Below are positions 12,898 through 25,600 of a stretch of 64,000 nucleotides of DNA, one piece after another. The notes beneath the pieces were generated by a model. It was not told the DNA's origin. It saw only the letters and a list, made by a program, of their open reading frames with translations, and did no database searches. Positions within the stretch are counted from its first letter, which is position 1. Each line of letters begins with the position of its first letter. The translations under genes were made by a program, and so were the position numbers. The DNA is from Acanthochromis polyacanthus (taxonomy: Eukaryota; Chordata; Actinopteri; Pomacentridae). The stretch covers positions 38,149,677 through 38,213,676 of the forward strand of contig NC_067116.1 in the NCBI RefSeq assembly GCF_021347895.1, in the 5' to 3' direction.

Positions 12898-14025
12898 CCA
12901 TACAAACGACATGTTGAAAAAAATCATATTTTTTTCGACATAGTATACTATGGCGGGGTTTTTTTTTTCAAAAAAATTTATGATTTTTTCCCCAAAAAAC
13001 TGCTCTATAGTGTTTTTCATGGCCTACTTTACATTATTTCATCAAATGGCATGTTTCTACGACATGCTGAAAAAATGTCTTTTTTTTTTGACATAGTATA
13101 GTATGGCGTTTTTTTTGGACAAAATTTGTGATGTTTCTTTTTTATCCAAAAAAACTGCTCTATAGTGGTTTTCACAGCCTACTCTACATCATTTCATAAA
13201 ATGGCGTGTTTCTACGACATGTTGAAAAAATGCCATTTTTTTTCGACATAGTATACTATGGCGTTTTTTTTTTCAAAAAAATCTATGATTTTTTTTCCCC
13301 CAAAAAAACTGCTCTATAGTATTTTTCATGACCTACTTTACATTATTTCATCAAATGGCATGTTTCTACGACATGTTGCAAAAATGTCTTTTTTTTCGAC
13401 ATAGTATACTATGGCGTTTTTTTTTGGACAAAATTTGTGATGGTTTTTTTTATCCGAAAAAACTGCTCTATAGTGGTTTTCACGGCCTACTCTACATCAT
13501 TTCATAAAATGGCGTGTTTCTACAACATGTTGAAAAAATGGCATTTTTTTTCGACATAGTATACTATGGCGTTTTTTTTCTTCAAAAAAATTTATGATTT
13601 TTTTTCCCCAAAAAAACTGCTCTATAGTATTTTTCATGACCTACTTTACATTATTTCATCGGTAATGTCTACAGATACGGACCCGTACCCGTAGCCTGTG
13701 GCCTACGGATACGGCACTTTCCCTTATCATAAATATTAATTAGACGTACATGAATATTAATGAGATGCTACGGGTACGGTCAGTACCCGTAGCATCAACC
13801 TATTTCATCAAATGGCATGTTTCTACGACATGTTGAAAAAATGTCTTTTTTTTTCGACATAGTATGGCGTTTTTTTTGGACAAAATTTGTGATGTTTTTT
13901 TTTATCCAAAAAAACTGCTCTATAGTGGTTTTCACAGCCTACTCTACATCATTTCATAAAATGGCGTGTTTCTACGACATGTTGAAAAAAATACTTTTTT
14001 TTCCCCCACATACCCATACAAACGA
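12898..14025. repeat. AT-rich satellite array built from alternating A/B monomers
   Basis: The array has about six to seven monomers of roughly 150 bp. Aligning on the conserved tatggcg word puts units at 12955, 13108, 13263, 13416, 13571 and 13869, so spacings are 153, 155, 153 and 155 before a nested insertion. Two monomer types alternate strictly. Type A follows the anchor with a caaaaaaatttatga stretch and ...catgacctactttac. Type B has ggacaaaatttgtga and ...cacagcctactctac. Both contain CATAGTATACTATG, a perfect 14-base palindrome (shortened in some copies), and an actgctctatag motif. The 12-base word CCATACAAACGA sits at both edges (12898-12909 and 14014-14025). Open frames here are low-complexity artefacts. 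Confidence 0.85.
13661..13800. mobile_element. 140-bp MITE nested in the satellite, 9-bp duplication
   Basis: A segment unlike the surrounding satellite interrupts one A monomer. It is bounded by TATTTCATC at 13652-13660 and 13801-13809; removing the segment and one copy restores the expected monomer. Its ends are imperfect inverted repeats of about 35 bases, starting GGTAATGTCTACAGATACGG at the left and GGTTGATGCTACGGGTACTG when the right end is read inward. Both contain the word CCGTACCCGTAGC or its near match. The central part is AT-rich (aatattaat). It encodes nothing. Terminal repeats plus a 9-bp duplication indicate a cut-and-paste DNA transposon derivative; duplications of 8-10 bp are known in Mutator-like, IS4EU, Merlin and similar superfamilies, so the superfamily is open. 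Confidence 0.75.
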
Positions 14026-14679
14026 ATGTTTGGTCATTGTTGCCAAATAAAACACTGCCTGCTCCAGCTTTAAAACAAAGTTGTTTTCAGTCAAATTTAC
14101 AATGTTAATAGCAGTAGTCACTCTTTAGTAATCACACTTTCAAAGCCTTTTTCCTTATCTCACCAGCAGATCAGGTGGAAATTAGGCAAACTGAGAGAGA
14201 GGAGGTGGTGAAATGTGGCTATTTTAAGCTTCCAGTGTTTGAAAAATGGAAGCTCTTCTGATTTTCAGCACATTATTCATCTCTTATATGATACTGAGCT
14301 GCTTCACAGCTGAAGACTGCACACAGAAACATATTGTTTGTTAGGCTTTCATTGGCTGGTATTTGGGGATAAAATTAGCATCCTTGTATGCTGCTTTGAG
14401 TTCTATCCTTGTATCTGTCATGGTACTGCTGAACTGGATTGCATTATAATTAAAAGGCTTTGTTCCTATATTCACGCTGTACATTGCAGTATTCTCTGTA
14501 TATGAATCATTACATAAAGCATGCACATCTACGTGAAGTATTTCCATCAACACACAACACACTCTGTGCAGCAACACTGAGAACTGACGATTGCTTTTAT
14601 TTTTTAATACTTTAATTGTCACATTTTCATCAACAATGCTATAATTTATTCATGTGTTAAAACTTTAATGTCTTTATGA

Positions 14680-14800
14680 CCCCCAACTTCTCCATTATTA
14701 TTGCAATTCTTTGTTATCTTTTACTGCATATGCTGTTGCCATTTGCTGCTGCACTGTCCCAATTTCCCCACAGGGGCCATTAAAGTTTAATTTTACTTTA
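14680..14800 (+). mobile_element. LINE 3'-tail-like fragment
   Basis: The string ctgctgcactgtccc, aatttccccacagggg, ccattaaagttt resembles the 3' untranslated end common to several teleost LINEs (TTTCCCC...GGGGATCAATAAAG type), as also seen at the end of the LINE near 5.0 kb. No coding sequence precedes it, so it would be a severely truncated insertion or an old remnant. The identification rests on this short motif only. Confidence 0.35.
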
Positions 14801-17800
14801 TCTCATGTGTAAGGTAAACAGACTCATTAAGCAGGTTGTGATCATAGTTGAGCAGTGCTGCACTGAAGGTGACACGCCACAGGAGCACATCACACTCAGC
14901 ATGGGGAAATCAACTTACCCTCTAGGGAGAGGCTGCATGACTGCGGCTACAGGTGCAACAGAAGCTCTATTACTAATAAGACAGTTTTTTTTTTCTACAG
15001 CTACACTGTACATGCAGCACAAACACATGTCAGGACTGGCTTATATTTGCATACCTGCTTTACTGAAGAAGCAATTTGATGGTGATGTTATTTCCAAAAT
15101 GGAAAAATCACTGATTACATGAAGATTTCTAATGCACCTCAGTGGCTTCTGGTGAATAATTGCATGACTAAGAATAATAATAAGCATGATCAAAGCTGCA
15201 GTACGTGGCATGAAGCAGCCATCTGTCCGTAGTCCGTCTGTCTGCGTGGTAGAGCCTCCTGGCTAAAACCAGCTGTTGAGCTGCACACCCACAGCACTTT
15301 GCTCTGTCAGTGCTGTTAAGGATCAATAGTAATTGCCTGTTCAGCAGCAGCAGTACTGTTACTGCGATCGTATCAGTCCTGAGCCAAGACTTCCCCACCC
15401 ATGGAGAGCAGCGCCTTTTTTTCCTTTACTCAAATTGGATTACTCCCTGCTTTCTGTTTGTGAGATAAAACAGCTAAATTAGCCTATCCTCATGCAGAAT
15501 CAATTCAGCTTAATAAAACCGTGAGACGTTCTGGCTCTGTCAGGTACAGCGAAAACACAGAGCGAACCCTGTGGACCGAGGTGAACTTTCTAAAGATCAA
15601 CTTGTCACAGTGACTCAGGAAACATCCCTGAGGTGAGCCGTGGGTGACAGCTGCTGCCGCTCCACTGGCACAGGTAAATGCCAGAAGCCCCACTCGGATA
15701 CTCTCCCTTGCTGACACACAAGTGCCCACGTACACACTAAGACACACACATTGACACGCACTTGCACTGCTGTGTCTTATAAGAACCTAAAAGTCACACG
15801 GACAGGCTTAGCATTAGTCACTGATTTGTACACCTTGTTCTCTTTACAGATACCCGACACTGACGTAAACACACATAATGATACACACATTTGCTGCAAG
15901 GACACAGAATAACACAGAGGTTCAGATACAGTCCTTCACTGTAATTGTTCTCCATAAACAGAACAGTAATAGAAGCTGCATCCGGCTTTCCTGTAAAATG
16001 GGTGGAAATGAATAACAGTTGTCAGACAGCAGCATAATGCAGCATTATTACTGCATAAAGAACCAAAACTGCTCCATTACAGTAACAACAATGGTTTAGC
16101 ATTTTAATAGTCCAAAAAAGCTATTATCCAACACCATTTACAACAAATGTTTGGTACAGTTTGTACTTATCTCTGATTAAGTTGCTCTGCTCGTTTGTAT
16201 GCAAGTTTAAATGTCTGATAATAGGAATCCATCATATGTGGTAGTTAATCTGTACAGTAGATGCCAGAGTTTGGGGTGTCATGTTTTTGTAGGTTCCTCC
16301 TGTTGTTTCTTTTTACGTCGACACATGATGTAACAAGAAAAAGCACAAATGATGTAACACAAAGAAATACACACACACACACAGACACACACACACAGAC
16401 ACACACACACACACACAGAGTTTGCTTTCACATGCACAAAAACTTCTTGATCTCCTTCGAGAGGTAAAGATGTAAAGATGAGAGGAGCTACCCTGTCGAG
16501 TCAGCGCTGATTAAAGGCACATCATCGACTTCTTTTTGCATCGACCCACATCTCATTTGCTCTTGTTGATTTGCAAAAGTCATAATGTGATGAACTCCTT
16601 CTAACAACCAACATCTAATCTCTTTTAATAACATTTTAATCCACATCAAGCTCCTTCTGCTGTGAAGCTGTCTCTGATATCTCTTGAAATACCAAACATT
16701 TTGAAAAAAGGAAGACCTCCGACTGAAGTGTTTCATCACCCTGGGTCTTTTTTTCTGAGCTGCATTTCTGTGAAGGACCACTAGGTGTCGATAGAGTAAT
16801 AGAGATGTATCCTAGTTTGCAGAGCGAGCTTTCAAACATACACCTAACTTCAATGATTTTGCTTGGATTTTTCATGGTCTTCACACTCAAGAGACTGTCA
16901 GGCATGAGCACAAATAAACCAGTTTCTCCATCCTTGTGGTCATTCGTTGCTATGATGCCTTATCCAGCCCTTTGCTCAACCCTCAAACATCATAGCTGAA
17001 TGCCTAATCTCAACCACAACCTAAAACCAAGTCTTAACCCCTCAAAAAGCAGTCATTACCCACTGGAGCCTCAATTTTTTGCAGCCACAGTGACTCAAGT
17101 CCCTTTGGGTTGGTATGCAGTCAGGTTAAAGTCCCCGCTGAGACACAAACATGAAACACACCCACACACTAACACCTCCATGCTATAAGCAGCACCAGCA
17201 GGCTCCAATACAGCAGCATTATGTCATTCTGTCACCATGCAACCGGAGGAAGCAAAGTAGCAATCAGCTCAGAAAGAACATGTGGGAACATTACTTCACA
17301 AATATATCGACAAATGCATCAACATGAAGCTCAGTCACACCTGCACAGGCACCAAACTAGCACATGCAAGCTACTGTAAAGCCAGTTAATCGATCACATG
17401 TTCCTATTTTGAGATGCATGACAACATTTCCCAGAAGCTGTTAAGGTTTTTATGAGAAAACCTTGACTTGTCGACCTGTAACTACTAAAAACCTGGAGGC
17501 CCCCGTTTGTTTCTAAAGGCCAGCAGACAAATTATATGATGACCATCTGTTGCAGATGTCTTTTTAGTACATTATGCTTCATGCTATCGTGTTTTTATAT
17601 CACTACTCAAAAATTAACCATTCCTGCTAAGTTCGACTGAAGATTTTAAATCAATGAGACAATACCGTAAGGAATCAAAGACCAATGAGGAAGGGGAATT
17701 TTCACTAATCCAAGAACTGAGAATGAACAAAGCTTTTTTTTATGTAACTTAACACTTACAAAAAAAAGGTGAGCTGACCTTGAAGTGAATGAAACACAAC

Positions 17801-17983
17801 AGAACGTAATTTCGGACATATTTGATGTCACTAAGGTACAAGAGGAGAAAATACAAAACACATTTGAATTATGTGTGAAGTCTTTAAATGAAGTATTTCT
17901 TGATTAAGACCAGTGACAGCATGTCATATTTGTTACGCTGCCTTATTTTCTCCCTGAACAGCTTCACCTACTGCTATACTGCA
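14801..17983. other. Intergenic DNA, no gene recognised
   Basis: There is no recognisable exon or RNA gene. Open frames of 60-105 codons (for example 14805-15122 +, 16488-16781 -) are not recognised and lack supporting context. An upstream non-coding or N-terminal coding exon of yjefn3 may lie here or further left. It should end with a donor splitting a codon after its second base, but I could not pick one out. Confidence 0.5.
16369..16418. repeat. (CA)n microsatellite
   Basis: About 25 CA units with a few GA interruptions. Confidence 0.95.
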
Positions 17984-17985
17984 TA

Positions 17986-19619
<1,634 letters not shown>

Positions 19620-19667
19620 TATGTGTTTATTGATGATTAACATGAAACTTTCCCCCCTGTCTGTCAG

Positions 19668-22600
19668 TAAAGGGGAGGCTGCAGCTATCGAGACGGAACT
19701 CCTGAGAGACTACAGGTTTGGACAGCAGCAGCTGATAGAGATTTGGGGACAAGCATGTGCCCTCGCCATCACTAAGGTCTGTATATCTTCTATCTTCCTG
19801 ATCTCCTCTGTTAATAGTTTGTCTTTATTTTTTTTATTTATTTTTTTGCTAATTGATCCTGCTTTACTGCAGTAATTTAGAAAAACACACCATGAGGCAA
19901 ACCTCTGCCATTCCAGTATGCCTTTTGGAAATTCTACAAAAAGTTAATTCACAAACAACAAGCATACATTTATTGTTGTAAACCACATGTATGCATATGA
20001 GACCCAAAGATCCAAACATTCATTGCCTATCAAAAGTATTTACCCCCCGACTTGGAAATTTTTCCCTTTAATTGCTTGTCAACTTTTTTGACAAGAATTT
20101 ATGGGGGAAAAAAGACTCTTTCATGTCAAAGTCAGAACTGATTTCTACAAATAATGTGAATGCAATGAAAATGTAAAATACAAATACAGCCCAACTGGTC
20201 CTAGAAGTCCCACAATTAGTGAAATTGAGATCATCTGGGTGTAGTCAATGTGTGGTAGGTGATTATAGCATAAAGACATCAGTATCTGGAAGGTCCAGTC
20301 ACTGGTGAATCAATACTCCTCTGTACACCATGATTACAAAAGAACACTCAAAGCAACTCTGCAAAATCGTTAGAGAAAAGCACCAGTCAGGGGAGGGATA
20401 AAAAAAAAGTATAATAAGAAATAGAATTAATACGGCACAGGTCTAAAGCTGCATAAAAAACTGAGTTACTTTGCAAGACAGACATGAGTAAGGTAGGCCA
20501 CCAAGACACCTATGACACCTCTGCAGGAGTTAAAAGCATCAGTGGCTGAGATGTGAGACTGCATATGCAACAACTGTTGCCTTTTCTTCACCAGTCAAAG
20601 CCCTGTGGTAGAGTGGCAAAGAAAAAGCCACTGTTGAAAAAAAAGCTCATATGAAATCTTGACTGAAGTTCATCTGTAGGCACAGACGTTGGACGACGCG
20701 AAGCTGGACGGGAGTGTGCCTTGTATTATGGGATTTATCCTTGCTCACAATTGCAGAAAGCTAACCAGCCTGACCAAAGAAGAGAGGTTGAAGAAGATCT
20801 GTGAGATCTACCAGTATCAGTTCACTCTCAAATCAACTGGAAGAAGTTTCTTTGGCCTTATGAGACTAAAATGGAGCTTTTTGGGCACCAAAACTATCAC
20901 TGCACATAATCACAAACACTCCATTCCCACTGTGAAGCATGGTGGTGGCAGCATGATCATATTGAGAGGCTTCTAAGCAGTAGGCCCCAGAACATTTGTA
21001 AAGGTAGAAGGTAAAATGAATGCTTCACAGTATAGAGAAAATCAGAGGATAACCTGAGAGGACTGCGACTTTGGGGAAGATTTAATTTCCAGCAGGATAA
21101 TGACATGAAGCAGCAAGGTGAATATTTTGGAGTGACCAAATCAGAGCCCAGATCTCAGTCCAATAGAGGATTTGTGGACTGAACCATTCCTGTCAGTCAC
21201 AATGTCTATGCAGTCTGACAAAGCATCAGCAGTTTCACAAAGAACAACAGAATGCAGTGTCCAGACATGGAAGACTGATTTAGACCTAACTACACAGACT
21301 CAACACTGAACTTATTAAATTCTGACTTGAAGGGAGTGAATACTTATGTAACCACTTATTTTATGTTTCATACTTTCAATAATTTGACATTAATTTGTCA
21401 AAATCTATTTTCCACTGTTCACTGTTGAAAAGCAATAAAAGGGGAAAACATCCAAGGGGTGTGAATAGTTTTCATGGACCTTGTATAATGTCACACTCCA
21501 TGTTATAAGAGGGTTTGTGTCTCATACTTCTCCCAAGAAAAGGAAAAATGGTGAAGGTCAGTCTCTAATGGTTTTCTCTACGTGTTTCACTAATGGGGCA
21601 CTCCAGGGCCGTCACAGAATTATTTGTGTTCGCCTTCGAGACAAGATAAGGCTGCTTTAGGACAAACAAGAGTGGATGAGACGCCAACCTTTACATGAGA
21701 GAACATGCAGTTAAGATGCAAAATATCCAAAAGAATAACATGCTTAATGTCAGCAGTAAAGTACAGTAAAACCTATAAAGGTAAAATGTTGAATTTCCAT
21801 GACACTGTTTGTTTTGTTTCTAGTGCATGAAATAGACCCTTCCTTCAGTGTGCTTTTATAGGCTTGTTTCTTTGGTCCATTAAACCAGAGGCACCAAACA
21901 CTGAACAGTGGTTACCATTAACCATGGCATGTGAGGTTGCTGTGTCTGAAATGTATTTTTACTAGTTCTTGTGCGAGCTGTATTGCATAACTAGCAGTTC
22001 AGTCCTATTTTACATCTGTTATATGGTTGTATTGATTATAAAGGGTTTTTTTCTATTACTGCAGTGAAACAAAGCGAAGTTATGGAAGTTCAACCCTACA
22101 AACATTTAACAATGATTTCAAAATGTCAAAGCTTTTTTTCCCTCCTGCCTTATTAGAATCTTGTCAGGATTTACACAAATCCAATCAAAACTTGCTTTGA
22201 GGCAGTTCCTAGTTGCCCCCACCATCTCCGAATTCACTTTTATTTCTGCAATTACCGAACTTGTCAGGGGAAAAAATCCAATCTCGAACCACAACCTAAA
22301 GCTTCAGTTAAATAACATCAGACTGTGGCCTCAACAAGTCCACTCCTAAGCAAATCCATGTAATCGGGCCCAGTGTGCATCACTCAGCAAACCATTTGCA
22401 AAGGTCACAGATTTCACCCCTATTCTCTTCAAATCCTGTCATTTTTAGCCTCAGTAATCACCACAAAACTCAGCGAGTTCCTGACGTGACCGTTGGATTG
22501 TACAGGGGGGTGAAAAGTCACAGCTGCTGCTACTTAGACTTTCCTAATTTGCATTAACTTCCGTAAAAAAAGGCTGATTAATGCGTGGAGGAAATGTTTC

Positions 22601-25600
22601 CATTAACTTTTGGTGACATTTGCTAACAAACATTTGAGCGGTTCACCTCAAAGCACAACACCTGAGCTCACTCAGTGGCAGCGTTTCTTATAACCAAACC
22701 ATCTTGACCCAGAACCACAGCTCTTCTTCTGCAGTTTTCATCATGCTGCGATCTGAACTGTGTCAAGCTTTGTGTGTACGCTTCTGTGTGTCAGTGAAGA
22801 GCTGTGAGGAACACATGTGGTTCCCTTTGACCAGACCACTGGCTTGGTTTAACACCACACTGGTTTTCTCAGTGGGCTCTTCAACTGGCTGTGATGAATA
22901 AAAGTCTAAGCTACAAGACACACGAAACCCTGCTTTGCTTGTCAGGAGGGAAGATGAAGAGAAAAGAGGCACAGGAAAAAGAAAAGACAAGCAGAAACAC
23001 AAATGAGTAGCCCACACGATAGTAGAAAGAATAATAGCTCCCCTCAGAAAAAATTAAGAACATCCAGAGACGGGGGACTAAAAAGAAAAGTAAAAGCTGA
23101 GACAGGCAGCATCAGTTAGAAGTGGAGACTAACTGTTCTCTCCTCAGAGTGTGTGATTAAACCCACCACATCCACTTCCCCTCTATTATCATCAGCCGCC
23201 ATTGGCCCCACGCCTGGCCCCACGCCTGGCCGTCCACCACCAGCCCCAGCAGCGTAGCCTTACTAGACAAACATGGCCTGGATGCTGTGGCTCGTCGCTG
23301 CCCACAGCCGCCAGCAGCACGCTACCGGTTACATGACATCACTGCTATTTAGGGAAAATTACAGTAGAAGGAGATGCAGACAGTCTGATTTCACTGATTT
23401 CATTGCTGGCCTACTGTGCTTGGCTTCCAAATATACCACATAAACAAGCACAGTCACACACACACACATACACACACCTAAACCTCTACTTGCCAGATAG
23501 ATTATAGGTTTTCTGTAAGTAATCCTTTTACTGTTCCAGCAGCGGCGGCCACGACCACCGTGTCCAGACTGTCTGTTTCTGTATCAGTCTGAGACTTTTC
23601 AACACCTGAGTGGAGACAGGAGACGTTTTTGTTACCACACACCAATAAATTAGTGTGTAGTTTACAAGAGCCCCTGGACTTTAGCTTGGTGTTCTAGTAC
23701 GAATATCAAAGGAAGTGTTTTTCTCCGTATGTGAATGTATTTGTGTTCTCAGAGGCCTGACAATGTTTTCTCAGGCTCAGTGTGCATTTCAGGTTGATTG
23801 GAGGTGAAAGCTCATGTGTCTTTAGCATTTACTTCAAAAAGGTATTCCCGCTGAGACGTTATTACAATCAAGACTGACATATTTCCTACAGTAAGTGTGT
23901 GTTTGAGTGTGAGGGAAGTTGTAGCAGTGCTCTAGACGCTACACTTTTATGACCTTTCTTCCAACCTCGGCCTTTTCCTGAAGTTTGCACCTACGTTAAT
24001 GCTCTAAAAATGTTGGTAATAAAAAGTTACTGATAATTTACAAAATATTTTAAATGCACATAAGTGTCAGAAACATTACATCATCAGCTGTCACGGAAAA
24101 TAAAGCAGCACAAAAGAGTTAAAAAGGAGATCACGAACCTGCTGCACAGATGCAACAAAACCACCTGTCTGCACTTGTAGAAACCTCATACACATCAGAA
24201 ATATCATAAATATCTCGCACACTGGAAAACATCTGAACAAATTTATTACCTCATAAAACCTTGTTTTTCTATATCAAATTTGTTGCAGAGGTAGTTTGAA
24301 CTGCTCGAAACAATGACCTTATTTCAGAATAAAGCGTACCATACACTTGTACCAAGACATTTCACTTGATTTACGATACAAGTGAAGCAATCATCGCTTC
24401 TGGCCGTAAATCCATGCAAAATACATCAAAAACACTTCAGAAACTGGGTCACACTCGCAAGTTGCATTTAATGAGGATTAAAGTAGCTGTGAAATTCGCC
24501 ATTTATGTCAGGATTGCCCTGACAGGCGCTCATTTTTTAAATTACAAAACAAACAAAAAATAAGCACAACCAACAACGCTGACACTCGCCAAGACCCCAT
24601 TAGAAGATGCTCTCTATCTCATCCTTTGCAAATTGCTTTCACTTACTCGGTGATCCATTCGAAGACACAATATCAGAATAAATTACTGTTTTGAATAGAT
24701 TAGGGTATCGAGTGTCCCTTCTCTCTTGCACAAAGGCCTCATAATGTCTTAGAAATCTGCCTGATTTTGACTGGTCTGATCCCTTTATAGATGCTCACCT
24801 TCAGCAGTGTGTGGCTCTAATGGTTTCTCCAGCAGTAACTACTGGCTCGGGTTCTTGTCCTCCTGATGATCCTCAACATTTTCAGATATTGATGTCATGT
24901 GAATTTGTATATGTCACAGCAGAAAGAAACAAGTTGAAAGGAGACACAAGATGGTGAAACTGCTTTGAGCCACTGGTTACAGCTAAAGAAGCTGCCATAT
25001 CAGTATTAATAATGTTGTTGTAGTGAAAGTCTTGCTTCCATTTGCAACAATTGCGTTACCTTGTTGCGTTTACAACCACCTTGACTCTCTTTTTAACTCT
25101 GTTTTGTATTTCACAAGCTCCAACAAGACAAGTAACTTCATACTGACTTTAAATGCAGCCTGTTAACTTTGTCTCTCTGACAGTTGACATTGAGCACATC
25201 GTAAACAGTGGGTTTATCAGAGGAGCTTTGCTGAAAATAGCTGCCTGCTGCCAATGGGAAAATGCTGAGAGAAAGCAGAGTTTTGGGCCCAAAAATCAAC
25301 ACAATGATCCAAAGCAAACTGAGACATTTTGGGTTCAATGAGAGACGCTGCAGAGGTAGATTAAAATTCTCTGTGGGTTCAGGCGACATTACACATAAAA
25401 ATGTTGATCGGTGCAGCTTTACGTCCACCGTTTTCCTGCTTCTTTAACTTTTTTCAATTACTTGTGTAGTCTGCTAACACCTTCTGTATATGGGTGAGGC
25501 TGCAGCAGTGGACAGTACATTCAGAGATGTTTAATCTTCAGCAGCTGGTTGCAGTAAAAGCTTGACTTAATGCCACAAATATGTGAAGCTCAGGTAAAGC

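Noticed and set aside
13817..14050. 77-codon Phe-rich open frame
   Set aside because: It is a translation of the AT-rich satellite monomer and its flank.
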